A stretch of 64,000 bases of DNA from Bacteroidota bacterium. Its GTDB lineage: Bacteria; Bacteroidota; Bacteroidia; B-17B0; Aurantibacillaceae. A model generated the notes under the pieces. That model ran no database searches. It saw only the letters and a list, made by a program, of their open reading frames with translations, and had not been told where the DNA came from. Numbering within the stretch: position 1 is the stretch's first letter; every line of letters begins with the position of its first letter. This document shows, in pieces, positions 1 through 8,050 of the stretch. The stretch spans positions 248,001-312,000 of the forward strand of contig JAFDXR010000008.1 in assembly GCA_018267825.1 (NCBI GenBank). Direction: 5' to 3'. A program made the translations under genes and the position numbers.

Positions 1-222
1 TGGACGATCGTAATAAAAACGACCGCTTAATTCGGCTGCCAGGTGCTGAGAATCGGCAGCACTGCCGCCATTGCCACACCACAGTACTTTTCCGTCCTGC
101 TGATAGCTGGAAACAATATCGTTTACTACCTGCTCAACAGCCTTTAGAATAGCCTGGTTGGAGAGCAACGAGGTTTTAAGATCAACCGAAGTTTGAATCT
201 TTGATTTGATAAAATCGATCAT
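1..222 (-). CDS. gmhA: Phosphoheptose isomerase GmhA (N-terminal part, cut by window edge)
   Basis: Only the first 74 codons are inside the window; the gene runs off the left edge. I read the start as ATG at 222. The visible part ends with the SIS-domain motif CGNGGSAADSQHLAAE (residues 49-64), which in GmhA binds sedoheptulose 7-phosphate. GmhA isomerises that sugar to D-glycero-D-manno-heptose 7-phosphate in the cytoplasm, the first step of heptose synthesis for surface glycans. The gene directly upstream, 24 bp away on the same strand, is a heptose-7-phosphate kinase, the next enzyme in the GDP-heptose route, which supports the call. The related DiaA and other SIS proteins share the motif, so the neighbour decides. 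Confidence 0.85.
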   Translation of the reverse strand, partial: MIDFIKSKIQTSVDLKTSLLSNQAILKAVEQVVNDIVSSYQQDGKVLWCGNGGSAADSQHLAAELSGRFYYDRP

Positions 223-246
223 GAAAACGAAGATACAAAAAATGGA

Positions 247-1272
247 TCAATGAATCGTCCAGGTTGTGAGACCGCCTGTAGTCAGTTTAAATGACTGAAC
301 CCGGCCACCCAGGTTTTCGATAGAGCGTGCCACTTTCATTTTGGTAACGCCCGGGCAGAAAAAGAACATGAATCCGCCGCCGCCAGCGCCTGATATTTTG
401 CCTCCTGTGGCGCCGTTCTGCATAGCAGTTTCATAGGTTTTATCGATCAGGTCGTTGGAAATCGAGTGCGCCATGCGCTTCTTATTTTCCCAGCCAAAAT
501 GCAGAATCTTTCCAATCTCCTGCAGATCGCCACGCAACAGGCAGTCTTTCATCTGCAAAGCCTGCTCCTTGAGGTTGTGCATGGCTTCAATGGATTTCTC
601 ATTATTCTCTTTCACGTTTTTTACCTGCTCATTAATGATCGTAGCCGATAAGCGTTGCGTAGCCGTGAAATACAGGAGGAGATTGAACTCCAGCTCATTT
701 ACAATTTCTTCTTTCAGGTTCAAAGGATTAACGATCACACGGTCGTTCGACAGAAACTCCATGAAGTTGATCCCCCCGAATGTAGCCGAATACTGGTCCT
801 GCTTACCTCCCGACATAGCCAGATCCTGGCGTTCGATTTCAAAAGCGAGGTGTGCAATATCGTATTTACCCAATGGTAATTTGAGCCACTCTACAAATGC
901 GCCGATCAGCGATACCACAATGGTAGAGGACGTTCCAAGACCGGAACCCTGTGGAGCCTCGATATATGATGTGAGGCGGAATGATAAGGGGCCGAGATCA
1001 AACTGTTTTACCAGGCGGTTATACACCCCGATAAACAATTCGAAACCCTCTGTAACAGGCAGCTGTGCAGCCGAATCCATGAAAAGGCAATTGCTGGTGC
1101 CATCGATACAAAATTCGATTTTCCCGTTGTCTAACGGTTCGAGGCTTGCATACGCATACAGATCAATGGTGGCATTGAGAATGGCGCCACCGTAAATATC
1201 CGAATACGGCGACACGTCTGTGCCTCCTCCGGCCAATCCTATACGTAACGGGGCTTTACTGCGAATGATCAT
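247..1272 (-). CDS. hddA: GHMP-family D-glycero-D-manno-heptose 7-phosphate kinase
   Basis: A 341-residue GHMP kinase. It carries the N-terminal substrate motif (PLRIGLAGGGTD, residues 8-19), the ATP-binding loop EAPQGSGLGTSS (105-116) and the glycine-rich C-terminal motif GGKISGAGGGGF (about 289-300). Length and motifs fit HddA, which phosphorylates heptose 7-phosphate at the anomeric position for GDP-D-alpha-D-heptose. It overlaps the upstream glycosyltransferase by 4 bp and is followed after 24 bp by gmhA, so the three are likely one transcript. A related sugar kinase such as L-fucokinase-like GHMP cannot be fully excluded, but the gmhA neighbour favours heptose. Confidence 0.85.
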   Translation of the reverse strand: MIIRSKAPLRIGLAGGGTDVSPYSDIYGGAILNATIDLYAYASLEPLDNGKIEFCIDGTSNCLFMDSAAQLPVTEGFELFIGVYNRLVKQFDLGPLSFRLTSYIEAPQGSGLGTSSTIVVSLIGAFVEWLKLPLGKYDIAHLAFEIERQDLAMSGGKQDQYSATFGGINFMEFLSNDRVIVNPLNLKEEIVNELEFNLLLYFTATQRLSATIINEQVKNVKENNEKSIEAMHNLKEQALQMKDCLLRGDLQEIGKILHFGWENKKRMAHSISNDLIDKTYETAMQNGATGGKISGAGGGGFMFFFCPGVTKMKVARSIENLGGRVQSFKLTTGGLTTWTIH

Positions 1273-2408
1273 ACTTTCAGTTTGCTATATAAATCTAATA
1301 CATTTTCCACAAAAATGCTCCAGTCGTATTTTTGTTTTTCATGGATCATGCCTTGTGTATACAACTCTTCGCGATTATTTTCATAAAAATCAACAATGGC
1401 ATTGGCTACCTCAGCCTTATCGAACTCCACCACATAGCCGCATTGACCATGCGGTATAATTTCGCCAAGCCCGCCCACATTGGTTACCAGCACCGGTTTT
1501 TCGAAGTGAAAGGCCACCTGGGTAACACCGCTTTGTGTGGCACTGCGGTAAGTCAGGGTCACGAGATCGGTGGCCGAAAAATAATATTTTACATCTTCGT
1601 TGGCCACAAAACCTGCATGCAGAATAATCTGTTCTTCGAGTTTATGGCGTTTTATAATATCATCGTAATACGAACGGTCTTCGTAAAACTCGCCGGCTAT
1701 AAGCAGTTTAATCCCCAGCTTGCGGATCCGCTCATCGGCCATGGCCTCCAGCAATACATCGAGCCCTTTGTATTTCCGAATAAGTCCGAAAAACAAAATA
1801 ATTTTCTCGTTTGCGGCAATGCCAAGTTTTTCACGCGCTGCAGCCTTCGTCAGTTTCTCACCGAAAGACGTATATAAGGGGTGTAATAAAAATCGCTTGT
1901 GTGAAGTGTCTGTAAACTGCCCCAATTCTGTCAACACGGCCTGACTCATGGTAATGAAACCGTCGCAGGATTTAATGAAGTATTTTGTGAAAGCAACATC
2001 ACCGGGTCTTTTTTCATGTGGGATTACATTGTCAGTAATTGCCATCACTTTGATCCCCGCTTTGCGTGCACGGCGGGCAATGGTTCCCAGAGCCGGCCCC
2101 ATGAACGGAATCCAGTAGCGGAAAATGATCAGGTCGGGTTTCTGTTGTTTGATGAAACGGGCCGTTTTAAGCCACGACAGTGGATTCACCGAATTGATGA
2201 GTGTATGAATGGTGATTCCCTGCGGCGGTTTTCCGCTGGTATCAAATTGTGTAGATCCCGGGAACAGAAAATCAGGATACTGCAGGCTATATGAAATAAT
2301 TTCGCAGTCGTGACCCTGTGCCTTAAAGGCACGGCAAAACAGCTCATCGAATGTAGCCAATCCACCACGCAGCGGATAAGCCGGACCTATTATGAAAATT
2401 TTGCTCAA
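1269..2408 (-). CDS. Glycosyltransferase family 4 (GT-B fold)
   Basis: A 379-residue GT-B glycosyltransferase. The N-terminal acceptor domain begins with the glycine loop GGLATFDELF (residues 15-24). The C-terminal donor domain has the typical strand IILFFGLIRKYKGLDVLLEA and a late acidic motif around FEKPVLVTNVGGLGE. There is no signal peptide, so it acts at the cytoplasmic face of the inner membrane, probably adding a sugar to a lipid-linked glycan. The 4-bp overlap with hddA and the nearby gmhA suggest that heptose could be its donor or part of its product; this is inference from context, not from the protein itself. Confidence 0.8.
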   Translation of the reverse strand: MSKIFIIGPAYPLRGGLATFDELFCRAFKAQGHDCEIISYSLQYPDFLFPGSTQFDTSGKPPQGITIHTLINSVNPLSWLKTARFIKQQKPDLIIFRYWIPFMGPALGTIARRARKAGIKVMAITDNVIPHEKRPGDVAFTKYFIKSCDGFITMSQAVLTELGQFTDTSHKRFLLHPLYTSFGEKLTKAAAREKLGIAANEKIILFFGLIRKYKGLDVLLEAMADERIRKLGIKLLIAGEFYEDRSYYDDIIKRHKLEEQIILHAGFVANEDVKYYFSATDLVTLTYRSATQSGVTQVAFHFEKPVLVTNVGGLGEIIPHGQCGYVVEFDKAEVANAIVDFYENNREELYTQGMIHEKQKYDWSIFVENVLDLYSKLKV

Positions 2409-2423
2409 ACTCTGTTTCTGATT

Positions 2424-3707
2424 TTATGAAGGATTTCCGGCTACACACTCAATCAGGTCTTTTTCCTGCAGGTATTTATTTGCCAGGGCTTTTATTTCTT
2501 CCGGTGTAATGGTTTTCACGGCATGGAAATAGGCATCGAAATAATCGTAGCCCAGCCCGAATTCCCAGATGGCCTTGAATTTATCGGCCAGTGCAAACGG
2601 GCCATCCACGCTGCGCAGAAACTGCCCAAGTATATAATTGCGCACGGTTTCGAGTTCCTCTTCACTCACCAGTTCTTCGCGCAGGAGCGCGATCTCTTTG
2701 TAAATTTCTTTCAGTGCATCCTTTGTCACATAAGCACCAACCTCAGCAGAAATATAGAAATAACCGGAGTTCACAAGCGATGCCAGTCCGGAACCAATGC
2801 CGTAGGTATAGCCCTTGTCCTCGCGGATATTTGCCATAAGCCTCGATCCGAAATACCCGCCAAGAATGGTATTGAGTACCTGGAATTTAAAATAGTCGGG
2901 ATGGGTTTTATTAAACAGGATCCGGCCGATGCGAATAGCCGACTGAATGGCGTCGTCTTTTTTTACGATCGTCTGACGCTGTGTTGTCGGCGTGAGGGGA
3001 GGCATCGCTTTTTCTACCTTACCGGCCTGTCCCCAGGCTTCCTGGCCAAAATGCGTATTCAGAATGTCCTGTATGTTTGGCGGCAGGCTGCCTGATACAA
3101 CAATGGTGCAGTTTCCGGAGTGATAGTATTTCTTGTAAAAAGCCAGGATCGTTTCGCGGCTTACCTTATCGAAGTCTTCGGTTTTCACATCAATGCCATA
3201 AGGATGTTTCTCGCCAAACAACAGTTCGGAAAACCGGCGGCGGGCCAGCACATTTACTTTTTGTGAATTAACCAGATACTTCTGTTTTTTGTTGGATAAA
3301 TAAATGTCCAGTTCTTCCTGCGGAAATATGGGGTTTTTAAGAATGTCTTCCACAAAATGGAGGCTTTCGCTGAGATAACGGTTCAGGCTGAAAAGCGCTA
3401 TAGAGGCATAATCCTGCCCTACAGAACATTCGAAAAAGGAACCATAATAATCGATCTGATCCGATAACTGATTGGCGGTGTATGTTTTGGTTCCGGCTTC
3501 CAGCAGGTTATTCGTAGCAGATGCCACAAGCGCCTGGTCCTGATAGAACATACCGGCTTTAAAAATCAATTCGATTTTTGTGATCTCCTGCGATCCGCTG
3601 TTTACCGAATATACAGGGATACCGTTGTTGAGTTTCGAAGAATTTGCCTGCAATACTTCGATCGACTCGATCGTTTTAAATTCAGGCGGAAGCGTTCTGT
3701 TTAGCAT
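2424..3707 (-). CDS. M16 peptidase-family protein lacking the zinc motif (non-catalytic subunit type)
   Basis: A 427-residue two-domain M16 (pitrilysin/insulinase) protein. Catalytic members have HxxEH near residue 65; here the equivalent stretch reads NNLLEAG (66-72) with no histidine. The second-domain signature SRLMANIREDKGYTYG (about 293-308), with the conserved Arg and Tyr that complete the partner's active site, is intact. This is the pattern of the C-type subunit that pairs with a zinc-bearing M16 protein. No such partner lies next to it in this window. No signal peptide is visible, so it is predicted cytoplasmic. A terminator separates it from the small gene upstream, and 15 bp separate it from the glycosyltransferase downstream. 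Confidence 0.85.
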   Translation of the reverse strand: MLNRTLPPEFKTIESIEVLQANSSKLNNGIPVYSVNSGSQEITKIELIFKAGMFYQDQALVASATNNLLEAGTKTYTANQLSDQIDYYGSFFECSVGQDYASIALFSLNRYLSESLHFVEDILKNPIFPQEELDIYLSNKKQKYLVNSQKVNVLARRRFSELLFGEKHPYGIDVKTEDFDKVSRETILAFYKKYYHSGNCTIVVSGSLPPNIQDILNTHFGQEAWGQAGKVEKAMPPLTPTTQRQTIVKKDDAIQSAIRIGRILFNKTHPDYFKFQVLNTILGGYFGSRLMANIREDKGYTYGIGSGLASLVNSGYFYISAEVGAYVTKDALKEIYKEIALLREELVSEEELETVRNYILGQFLRSVDGPFALADKFKAIWEFGLGYDYFDAYFHAVKTITPEEIKALANKYLQEKDLIECVAGNPS

Positions 3708-3744
3708 AGATCGCTAAGTTACGCATTCGGTTCTATAAAATAAA

Positions 3745-3766
3745 AACCCGCGCCAAGGCGCGGGTT
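3745..3766 (-). terminator. Rho-independent terminator
   Basis: A perfect 10-bp GC-rich stem (3745-3754 with 3757-3766) has a two-base centre and is followed on the minus strand by TTTTATTTTA. It ends the transcript of the small gene at 3793-3990, so the M16 gene starts from its own promoter. Confidence 0.85.
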
Positions 3767-3792
3767 CCCCCTTAGTTATAACCCGCAACAGG

Positions 3793-3990
3793 TTATTTTA
3801 AAAATGTATCGATTGATACAATGTTCTCAACCGGAATGCGCTCTACCAGGTTACTGTAACTTTCCAGGGTCCGGAATGTATTTTCTGTGCCCGGAATAAA
3901 CTGTATATCCTCTGAATGGTCGTTGTTCAGGATGAACCCGTATTTTCTTGCGCCGTTTTTTAATACGATAATGGCTTGTGTTGCATTCAT
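3793..3990 (-). CDS. Small conserved-looking cytoplasmic protein, function unknown
   Basis: A 65-residue protein, mostly beta-strand by pattern, with NGARKYGFILNND near its N-terminus and a charged, hydrophobic-alternating C-terminal half. It has no signal peptide, membrane segment or metal motif. It is monocistronic: it has its own -7 element upstream (4029-4036) and a strong terminator after it. The KNGxRxxGxI pattern recalls small Sm-like or SH3-like barrels, but I cannot assign a family. The gene looks real because it is flanked by matching signals. Confidence 0.7.
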   Translation of the reverse strand: MNATQAIIVLKNGARKYGFILNNDHSEDIQFIPGTENTFRTLESYSNLVERIPVENIVSIDTFLK

Positions 3991-4028
3991 AATCTTCTCG
4001 CTTTAATCGTTTACTTGAGTAATTTTTT

Positions 4029-4036
4029 CAAACATA
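4029..4036 (-). promoter_or_regulatory. -7 promoter element of the small gene 3793-3990
   Basis: The minus strand reads TATGTTTG, matching the Bacteroidota -7 consensus TAnnTTTG, 39 bp before the ATG. No clear -33 TTTG was found at the usual 19-20 bp distance. Confidence 0.55.
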
Positions 4037-4183
4037 GTGCCAAAACATGAGGATGGCTTTAAGCCTGAGTTAACTTACCGTGAAATCCAGCGAAAAGCCC
4101 TTATTTGTGTGTCAAATATCGATTTAACAATTCGGTAAAACTGGCTTTAAGTTTAGTTTATGCCCCGGTAAGATCTTTAGAAT

Positions 4184-4492
4184 ATGAAAACACTTGTATT
4201 ATCAGTCCTTTTTACATGGATTTCATGGGGTGCAATCGCCGGTGAAAACCCTACAAAAGCCGTATCCGGTAAGGTTTACGACAAAAACACCCACGAAGTG
4301 CTGGCCGGTGTAAAAGTTACTCTCGAAAATTCAAACCAGTCGGTTTACACCGATCTCAACGGCCAGTTCACCCTTTTGGTCAATAGCCAGGAACCTGCAA
4401 CACTTAAATTCAGCGGAGTGGGCTATTCTGACGAAAAAACAACCGTAACAGGCTCACTATCAGAAGTTAACATCCAACTGAGCGAATTATAA
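4184..4492 (+). CDS. Exported single-domain CarboxypepD_reg-like protein
   Basis: A 102-residue protein with a signal peptide (residues 1-20, cleavage near AIAGE). It is followed by one carboxypeptidase-regulatory-like beta-sandwich: VSGKVYDKNTHEVLAGVKVTL, then a DLNGQFTL turn and a C-terminal FSGVGYSDEK strand. This domain normally forms the N-terminus of SusC/TonB-dependent receptors or is found in surface proteins; here it stands alone. It is predicted periplasmic or cell-surface. No enzymatic residues are visible. There is no partner gene next to it, and its role is unknown. Confidence 0.8.
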   Translation: MKTLVLSVLFTWISWGAIAGENPTKAVSGKVYDKNTHEVLAGVKVTLENSNQSVYTDLNGQFTLLVNSQEPATLKFSGVGYSDEKTTVTGSLSEVNIQLSEL

Positions 4493-4502
4493 GCTTTACA
4501 TT

Positions 4503-4519
4503 TGTAAAGTTAATGTTAA
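4503..4519 (-). promoter_or_regulatory. Pho-box-like direct repeat (third copy, one mismatch)
   Basis: On the minus strand this reads TTAACATTAACTTTACA, two TTAACA-type hexamers 11 bp apart. It differs by one base from the box before the PiT transporter at 8051-8067. It lies just after the CarboxypepD_reg gene and 112 bp before the MORN-repeat gene, in inverted orientation relative to that gene. It partly overlaps a 7-bp inverted repeat (4494-4500 with 4503-4509). Function is uncertain. Confidence 0.35.
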
Positions 4520-4599
4520 CCCAATGGGCAAAAAAGTTTACCTGAATGCGAATTTGAGGTAAAATTTCAATAACCCGTTTCTCCATTAAGCGTATAATT

Positions 4600-4630
4600 G
4601 TGTAAAGATTTTCATTTTAAATTTTTACAC
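4600..4630 (+). other. Inverted repeat directly before the MORN gene start
   Basis: GTGTAAA (4600-4606) pairs with TTTACAC (4624-4630), one base before the ATG at 4632. If transcribed, the hairpin would hold the ribosome-entry region; if not, it is an AT-rich palindromic operator candidate. Confidence 0.35.
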
Positions 4631-4631
4631 T

Positions 4632-5096
4632 ATGAAAAAGTTAATCCTCATTGCCTGCTTCGCTCTCGGAACCCTGACCCAGGCTCAAAACATTACAATG
4701 GTAGATGGCCTTTACAAAGAGGACGGTAAATTATATACCGGACCTGTAACGAGCTATAATGAGAACGGTGCAAAAAAGTCTGAAGCATATGCTAAAGACG
4801 GCTTACTCGAAGGCAAAGTGATTTATTTTTATGACAATGGCCGGATCATGGAGGAAGGTACATATACTGCGGGTTTGAAAGCCGGTTTATGGACTCGTTT
4901 CAATAATGCCGGCATCAAAATAGGTGAAGCCGGTTATGATCATGGCAAGAAAAACGGTACCTGGATGGTATACGACGATAACGGTCAGAAACGCTTCCAG
5001 ATGTCGTACAAGGACGGTGAAAAAACCGGAACCTGGCTTCAATGGGACGAACGCGGCGAAGTCATTAAAAGCACCGCTTACAATACGATGAATTAA
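4632..5096 (+). CDS. Exported MORN-repeat (YwqK-type) protein
   Basis: A 154-residue protein with a signal peptide (residues 1-18, cleavage near TQAQ). It is followed by about five MORN_2-type repeats of some 23 residues, each built around a G-x-W/F-x-x-Y/F-x-x-x-G pattern (for example GKVIYFYDNG, GLWTRFNNAG, GTWMVYDDNG, GTWLQWDERG). Databases often label such proteins toxin-antitoxin YwqK-family antitoxins, but no toxin gene is beside it, so I do not adopt that function. It is predicted periplasmic or surface-exposed, and the repeats suggest a binding scaffold. It ends at a strong terminator and appears monocistronic. Confidence 0.8.
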   Translation: MKKLILIACFALGTLTQAQNITMVDGLYKEDGKLYTGPVTSYNENGAKKSEAYAKDGLLEGKVIYFYDNGRIMEEGTYTAGLKAGLWTRFNNAGIKIGEAGYDHGKKNGTWMVYDDNGQKRFQMSYKDGEKTGTWLQWDERGEVIKSTAYNTMN

Positions 5097-5103
5097 TTTT
5101 CAG

Positions 5104-5129
5104 AAAGGCAGCCTCCGGTTGCCTTTTTT
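5104..5129 (+). terminator. Rho-independent terminator after the MORN gene
   Basis: AAAGGCA (5104-5110) pairs with TGCCTTT (5120-5126), with extra G-C pairing inside the loop, followed by a run of T. It has no U-run on the minus side, so it serves the plus strand. Confidence 0.8.
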
Positions 5130-5131
5130 GT

Positions 5132-6319
5132 TTATTCGACTTCGTAACCAAACAACATCACGTCGTCGGTTTGTTCGGCCTCTCCTTTCCACATATTGAA
5201 AATAGACTCGAGTTCCAGCTGCTGTACCTGTATGGGGAAAGGCTGCATGGAAACAAGTGTGCTCTTAAGTCGTTTGGTCAGAAATTTCTTTCCGCTTTTT
5301 CCAAACTGATCAGCAAATCCATCTGTTTTCAGGTAAATGCGGTCCTTTCGCTGCAACTGCAAACGGTGTGTTTTAAATGTTTTGTCGCGCTCCAGCTGAA
5401 ACCCGCCAATAGGATAACGCATGCCTTTATATTCCTGTAAGGTGTTATTGCTTACCAGCCACAGGTTATGCAGGGCACCTGCAAACTGGGCCTGTTTTTG
5501 CTTGCGGTCAATAATCATCAGGCCTATATCCATGCCCTCATACATGCGTTCGGTATGTGTCTGGTTGTTGAGGGCATTCACCATCATCATGTTCAGCTCT
5601 TTGAGTATGGTACCCGCATCCATAATGCGCTTATCGAATACAAGCTGATTGAGAAACATGTTGCCCATAATCGACGTAAGTGCGCCGGGAACACCGTGGC
5701 CCGTGCAGTCGGCCACTGCCACAAATAAACTATCGTAGCATTCGGCATACCAGAAGAAATCGCCACTCACGACATCCTTTGGTTTATTGAAGATGAATGA
5801 TGTATTGTACTTATTGAGAAAATAATTCTGGCTGGGCAGCACGGCGCTTTGAATCCGCTTGGCACTCTTGAGGCTGTCGAGATGATCGTGATGTTTCTGA
5901 TCAACCTGTTTGAAATCTTCCTTGAGCAACAGGTGCTGATCTTTATCAACCTGATTAAGCCGCTTATGCACGCGTGCCACAAGTTCCTTGAGTTTAAAGG
6001 GCTTGGTGAGGTAATCGTCGGCTCCGTTATTCAGGGCATCGGTAATAAAACGGGATGTATTATGGCAAGTGACCATAATAAAAGGAATGAGTTTGTAACG
6101 GATGTTTGCTTTGAGCAGTTTCAATAAATCGAAACCACTCATGCCGGGCAACATCCAGTCGCAAATAATGAGATCGGGCAAAGTCCTGCTCTGAAAGCCT
6201 TCCAGGGCCGATTCGCAATCGCTGTATACCGACACCTGGAAGCCCTCTTTGTCAAGATTATATTTAATGATGTCGAGAACGTCGTTTTCGTCGTCTATGA
6301 CTGCTATCTGAACGGGCAT
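5132..6319 (-). CDS. Response-regulator receiver fused to SpoIIE-type PP2C phosphatase
   Basis: A receiver domain comes first (acidic pair DDE, phospho-acceptor D54 in ICDWMLPG, Lys in YLTKPF). A helical linker with SAKRIQSAVLPS follows, then a PP2C_SIG/SpoIIE phosphatase. The phosphatase metal residues are visible in SGDFFW, VADCTGHGVPGA, KTDGFADQFG and QTDDVMLF. Such proteins dephosphorylate serine/threonine on anti-sigma-antagonist-like partners when the receiver is phosphorylated. No STAS or serine-kinase partner lies nearby. I chose ATG at 6319; an in-frame ATG at 6346 adds nine residues, but then little room remains for a leader below the palindrome at 6350-6366. Two more phosphatases of this class occur in the window. 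Confidence 0.9.
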   Translation of the reverse strand: MPVQIAVIDDENDVLDIIKYNLDKEGFQVSVYSDCESALEGFQSRTLPDLIICDWMLPGMSGFDLLKLLKANIRYKLIPFIMVTCHNTSRFITDALNNGADDYLTKPFKLKELVARVHKRLNQVDKDQHLLLKEDFKQVDQKHHDHLDSLKSAKRIQSAVLPSQNYFLNKYNTSFIFNKPKDVVSGDFFWYAECYDSLFVAVADCTGHGVPGALTSIMGNMFLNQLVFDKRIMDAGTILKELNMMMVNALNNQTHTERMYEGMDIGLMIIDRKQKQAQFAGALHNLWLVSNNTLQEYKGMRYPIGGFQLERDKTFKTHRLQLQRKDRIYLKTDGFADQFGKSGKKFLTKRLKSTLVSMQPFPIQVQQLELESIFNMWKGEAEQTDDVMLFGYEVE

Positions 6320-6349
6320 GGCGCAAATTACGCCACACAGCATCACTAT

Positions 6350-6366
6350 AACCTAAACTTTAGGTT
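6350..6366. promoter_or_regulatory. 17-bp palindrome upstream of the REC-PP2C gene
   Basis: AACCTAAACTTTAGGTT is a perfect palindrome around one central base. It lies about 30 bp before the chosen start and overlaps a weak -7-like TAAAGTTTA on the minus strand. This would fit a dimeric repressor or autoregulatory site. Confidence 0.4.
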
Positions 6367-6433
6367 AAGGCTTGGGAAAGTTTACAAAGCTCCGTATTAA
6401 CACCTATGATCAGGCGACTCTTTTTCAGCCCGC

Positions 6434-7810
6434 TTAAAAGGCGAGCTGATACTGCAATACGTATGAGCCTTTGCGTGTTTGCTGATGTACATCGCCGAAC
6501 GCATCTTCAAAAAAGCAGGGTCTGTTCTGGTAGTTGAGCGTAAACTTGGAGTTATGTCCTTTAATAAGCCAGTTGATTCCTGCATCGAATACCACCATTG
6601 GGTCTTTGAGGCGTGTGTAATCGGCATACTGGCAATCGCCATACACCTGCAGTGTTCCCTGGTTGCCAAGGAGATTGTTCTTGAATTTATAAGCCGTTTG
6701 GATATAGTATACATTACCGGTTCCCAGGTAAGGAAATGCATTTCCGTAGCTGGCTTTGTTGAATAGGGTTGGGGTTTTAAGGCTGGTTGAACTGGCCGGA
6801 TTGTCAGGGCCAGATACTTTAATGAATTTTGAACCATAATTGTAATTCGAGTAGCAGGCATATACATTGAATGCTGTTCCGCGATCTTTATTTACAGGCG
6901 TATCATAAAACACATCGAGGGCTGCGAGCATAATGTCCTGTTGCACGGTATCTTTCTGTGTCAATGAAACCTGGTGGAACATGGCGTTTTTCTGATAGAA
7001 AAATCCGCCGCCGATATTGAATACACGTTTGTTTCCGAGGTAGGTTCCTGCTGTGCCAGGTCCGGCGTTACTTTCCTGGTCGAGGAATTGGTACATGAGG
7101 TATCCCTGGTATACCAGGTTTGGCGGCAATGTAGAGAATGTAGAGTTGGTATTGATCGGATCTACCGTGGTGGTCTGTATCACAAAGGGCTTGGCGGCCG
7201 ACAGGCGGTAATCGAGTTTGCCGAGTTTACCTTTGGCATAAACACCCAAACGACGCACAAAAATATCGTAGGTATCGTTGGTTACTTCCTGATAACCCGG
7301 AGGATCGAGCACCATAATGCTGCCTACCGATGTGTTGGAAAAACGCGAAGGTCCGTTCCAGCCATTGAGACCAAAGCCCAGGGAAAATTTCTTTTTAATG
7401 ACGGCATAATCCGCCGTAACATCGTGAAAGAAGCTTCCGGCCTTGCGGGCGGCGAGGTAGTTCAGGTTATTTTGTCCGAACTGTACAAAAAACGAGATAC
7501 GATCGCTGAGTTGTCCGCTTAATACAAAACGGATGCGTCGGATGCTGGCATCGGTGGTATAATCCTGTGGAGTACCCTGTACGGCACTGTTCGGGTTATT
7601 TTCGTTGTAGCGTAACCAGATCTGGCTGCACATGTTAAGTTTAATGAATAAAGAACTGTCTTTGCTATCGATATAATACCGAAGGCCGTCTTTTAATTTG
7701 AATCCGCTTTGAGCATGCAGGGAAACAGTGGCTCCCAGGCTCATGATGACAGCCGCTGTCCATATACGGAGGGCTTTTTTGGTAGTAGATGCTGATAACA
7801 TAAGTTTCAA
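6434..7810 (-). CDS. Outer-membrane porin, OprP/OprO-like, probable phosphate porin
   Basis: A 458-residue protein with a signal peptide (residues 1-34, cleavage after SLHAQ) and a long series of alternating aromatic beta-strands ending in the outer-membrane signal YVLQYQLAF. The overall pattern (GFKLKDGLRYYIDS, RRIRFVLSGQLSDRISFFVQFG) fits phosphate-selective porins O/P. It is divergent from a PiT phosphate transporter, and both genes carry Pho-box-like repeats, so phosphate uptake is the likely job. It would act as the outer-membrane step feeding the inner-membrane carrier. The substrate is inferred from context; the porin family also handles other anions. Confidence 0.75.
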   Translation of the reverse strand: MKLMLSASTTKKALRIWTAAVIMSLGATVSLHAQSGFKLKDGLRYYIDSKDSSLFIKLNMCSQIWLRYNENNPNSAVQGTPQDYTTDASIRRIRFVLSGQLSDRISFFVQFGQNNLNYLAARKAGSFFHDVTADYAVIKKKFSLGFGLNGWNGPSRFSNTSVGSIMVLDPPGYQEVTNDTYDIFVRRLGVYAKGKLGKLDYRLSAAKPFVIQTTTVDPINTNSTFSTLPPNLVYQGYLMYQFLDQESNAGPGTAGTYLGNKRVFNIGGGFFYQKNAMFHQVSLTQKDTVQQDIMLAALDVFYDTPVNKDRGTAFNVYACYSNYNYGSKFIKVSGPDNPASSTSLKTPTLFNKASYGNAFPYLGTGNVYYIQTAYKFKNNLLGNQGTLQVYGDCQYADYTRLKDPMVVFDAGINWLIKGHNSKFTLNYQNRPCFFEDAFGDVHQQTRKGSYVLQYQLAF

Positions 7811-7876
7811 TGTATTTTTTAGGTTACAAAATAATTAAGCAAAAGCTTACATTATGTTTCCATAAACTATCTATAA

Positions 7877-7893
7877 TGTTAAGCTAATGTTAA
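7877..7893 (-). promoter_or_regulatory. Pho-box-like direct repeat facing the porin
   Basis: The minus strand reads TTAACATTAGCTTAACA: two perfect TTAACA hexamers separated by 5 bp (11-bp period), 66 bp before the porin start. This is the arrangement known for PhoP boxes in Bacillus and resembles PhoB-type 11-bp repeats. The regulator itself is not in the window. Confidence 0.6.
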
Positions 7894-8050
7894 TTTTAAA
7901 CGGGACTGATTTGGCTACTAAACGCTTTAGATACCATTCAACTGATAATTAACCGGATAGCTGTTTCGGGATTTTATGCCGGAAACTGCCTTAAATGGGG
8001 GGATTATGCATATAGCTTAACATTGGGATACATTAAGCTTTAAATCTAAT

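Noticed and set aside
455-1195. 246-codon plus-strand frame
   Set aside because: Antisense shadow of the hddA gene; the minus-strand product has clear GHMP kinase motifs.
4632-5096. Antitoxin function for the MORN-repeat protein
   Set aside because: The YwqK label is common in databases, but no toxin gene is adjacent and the protein is exported.
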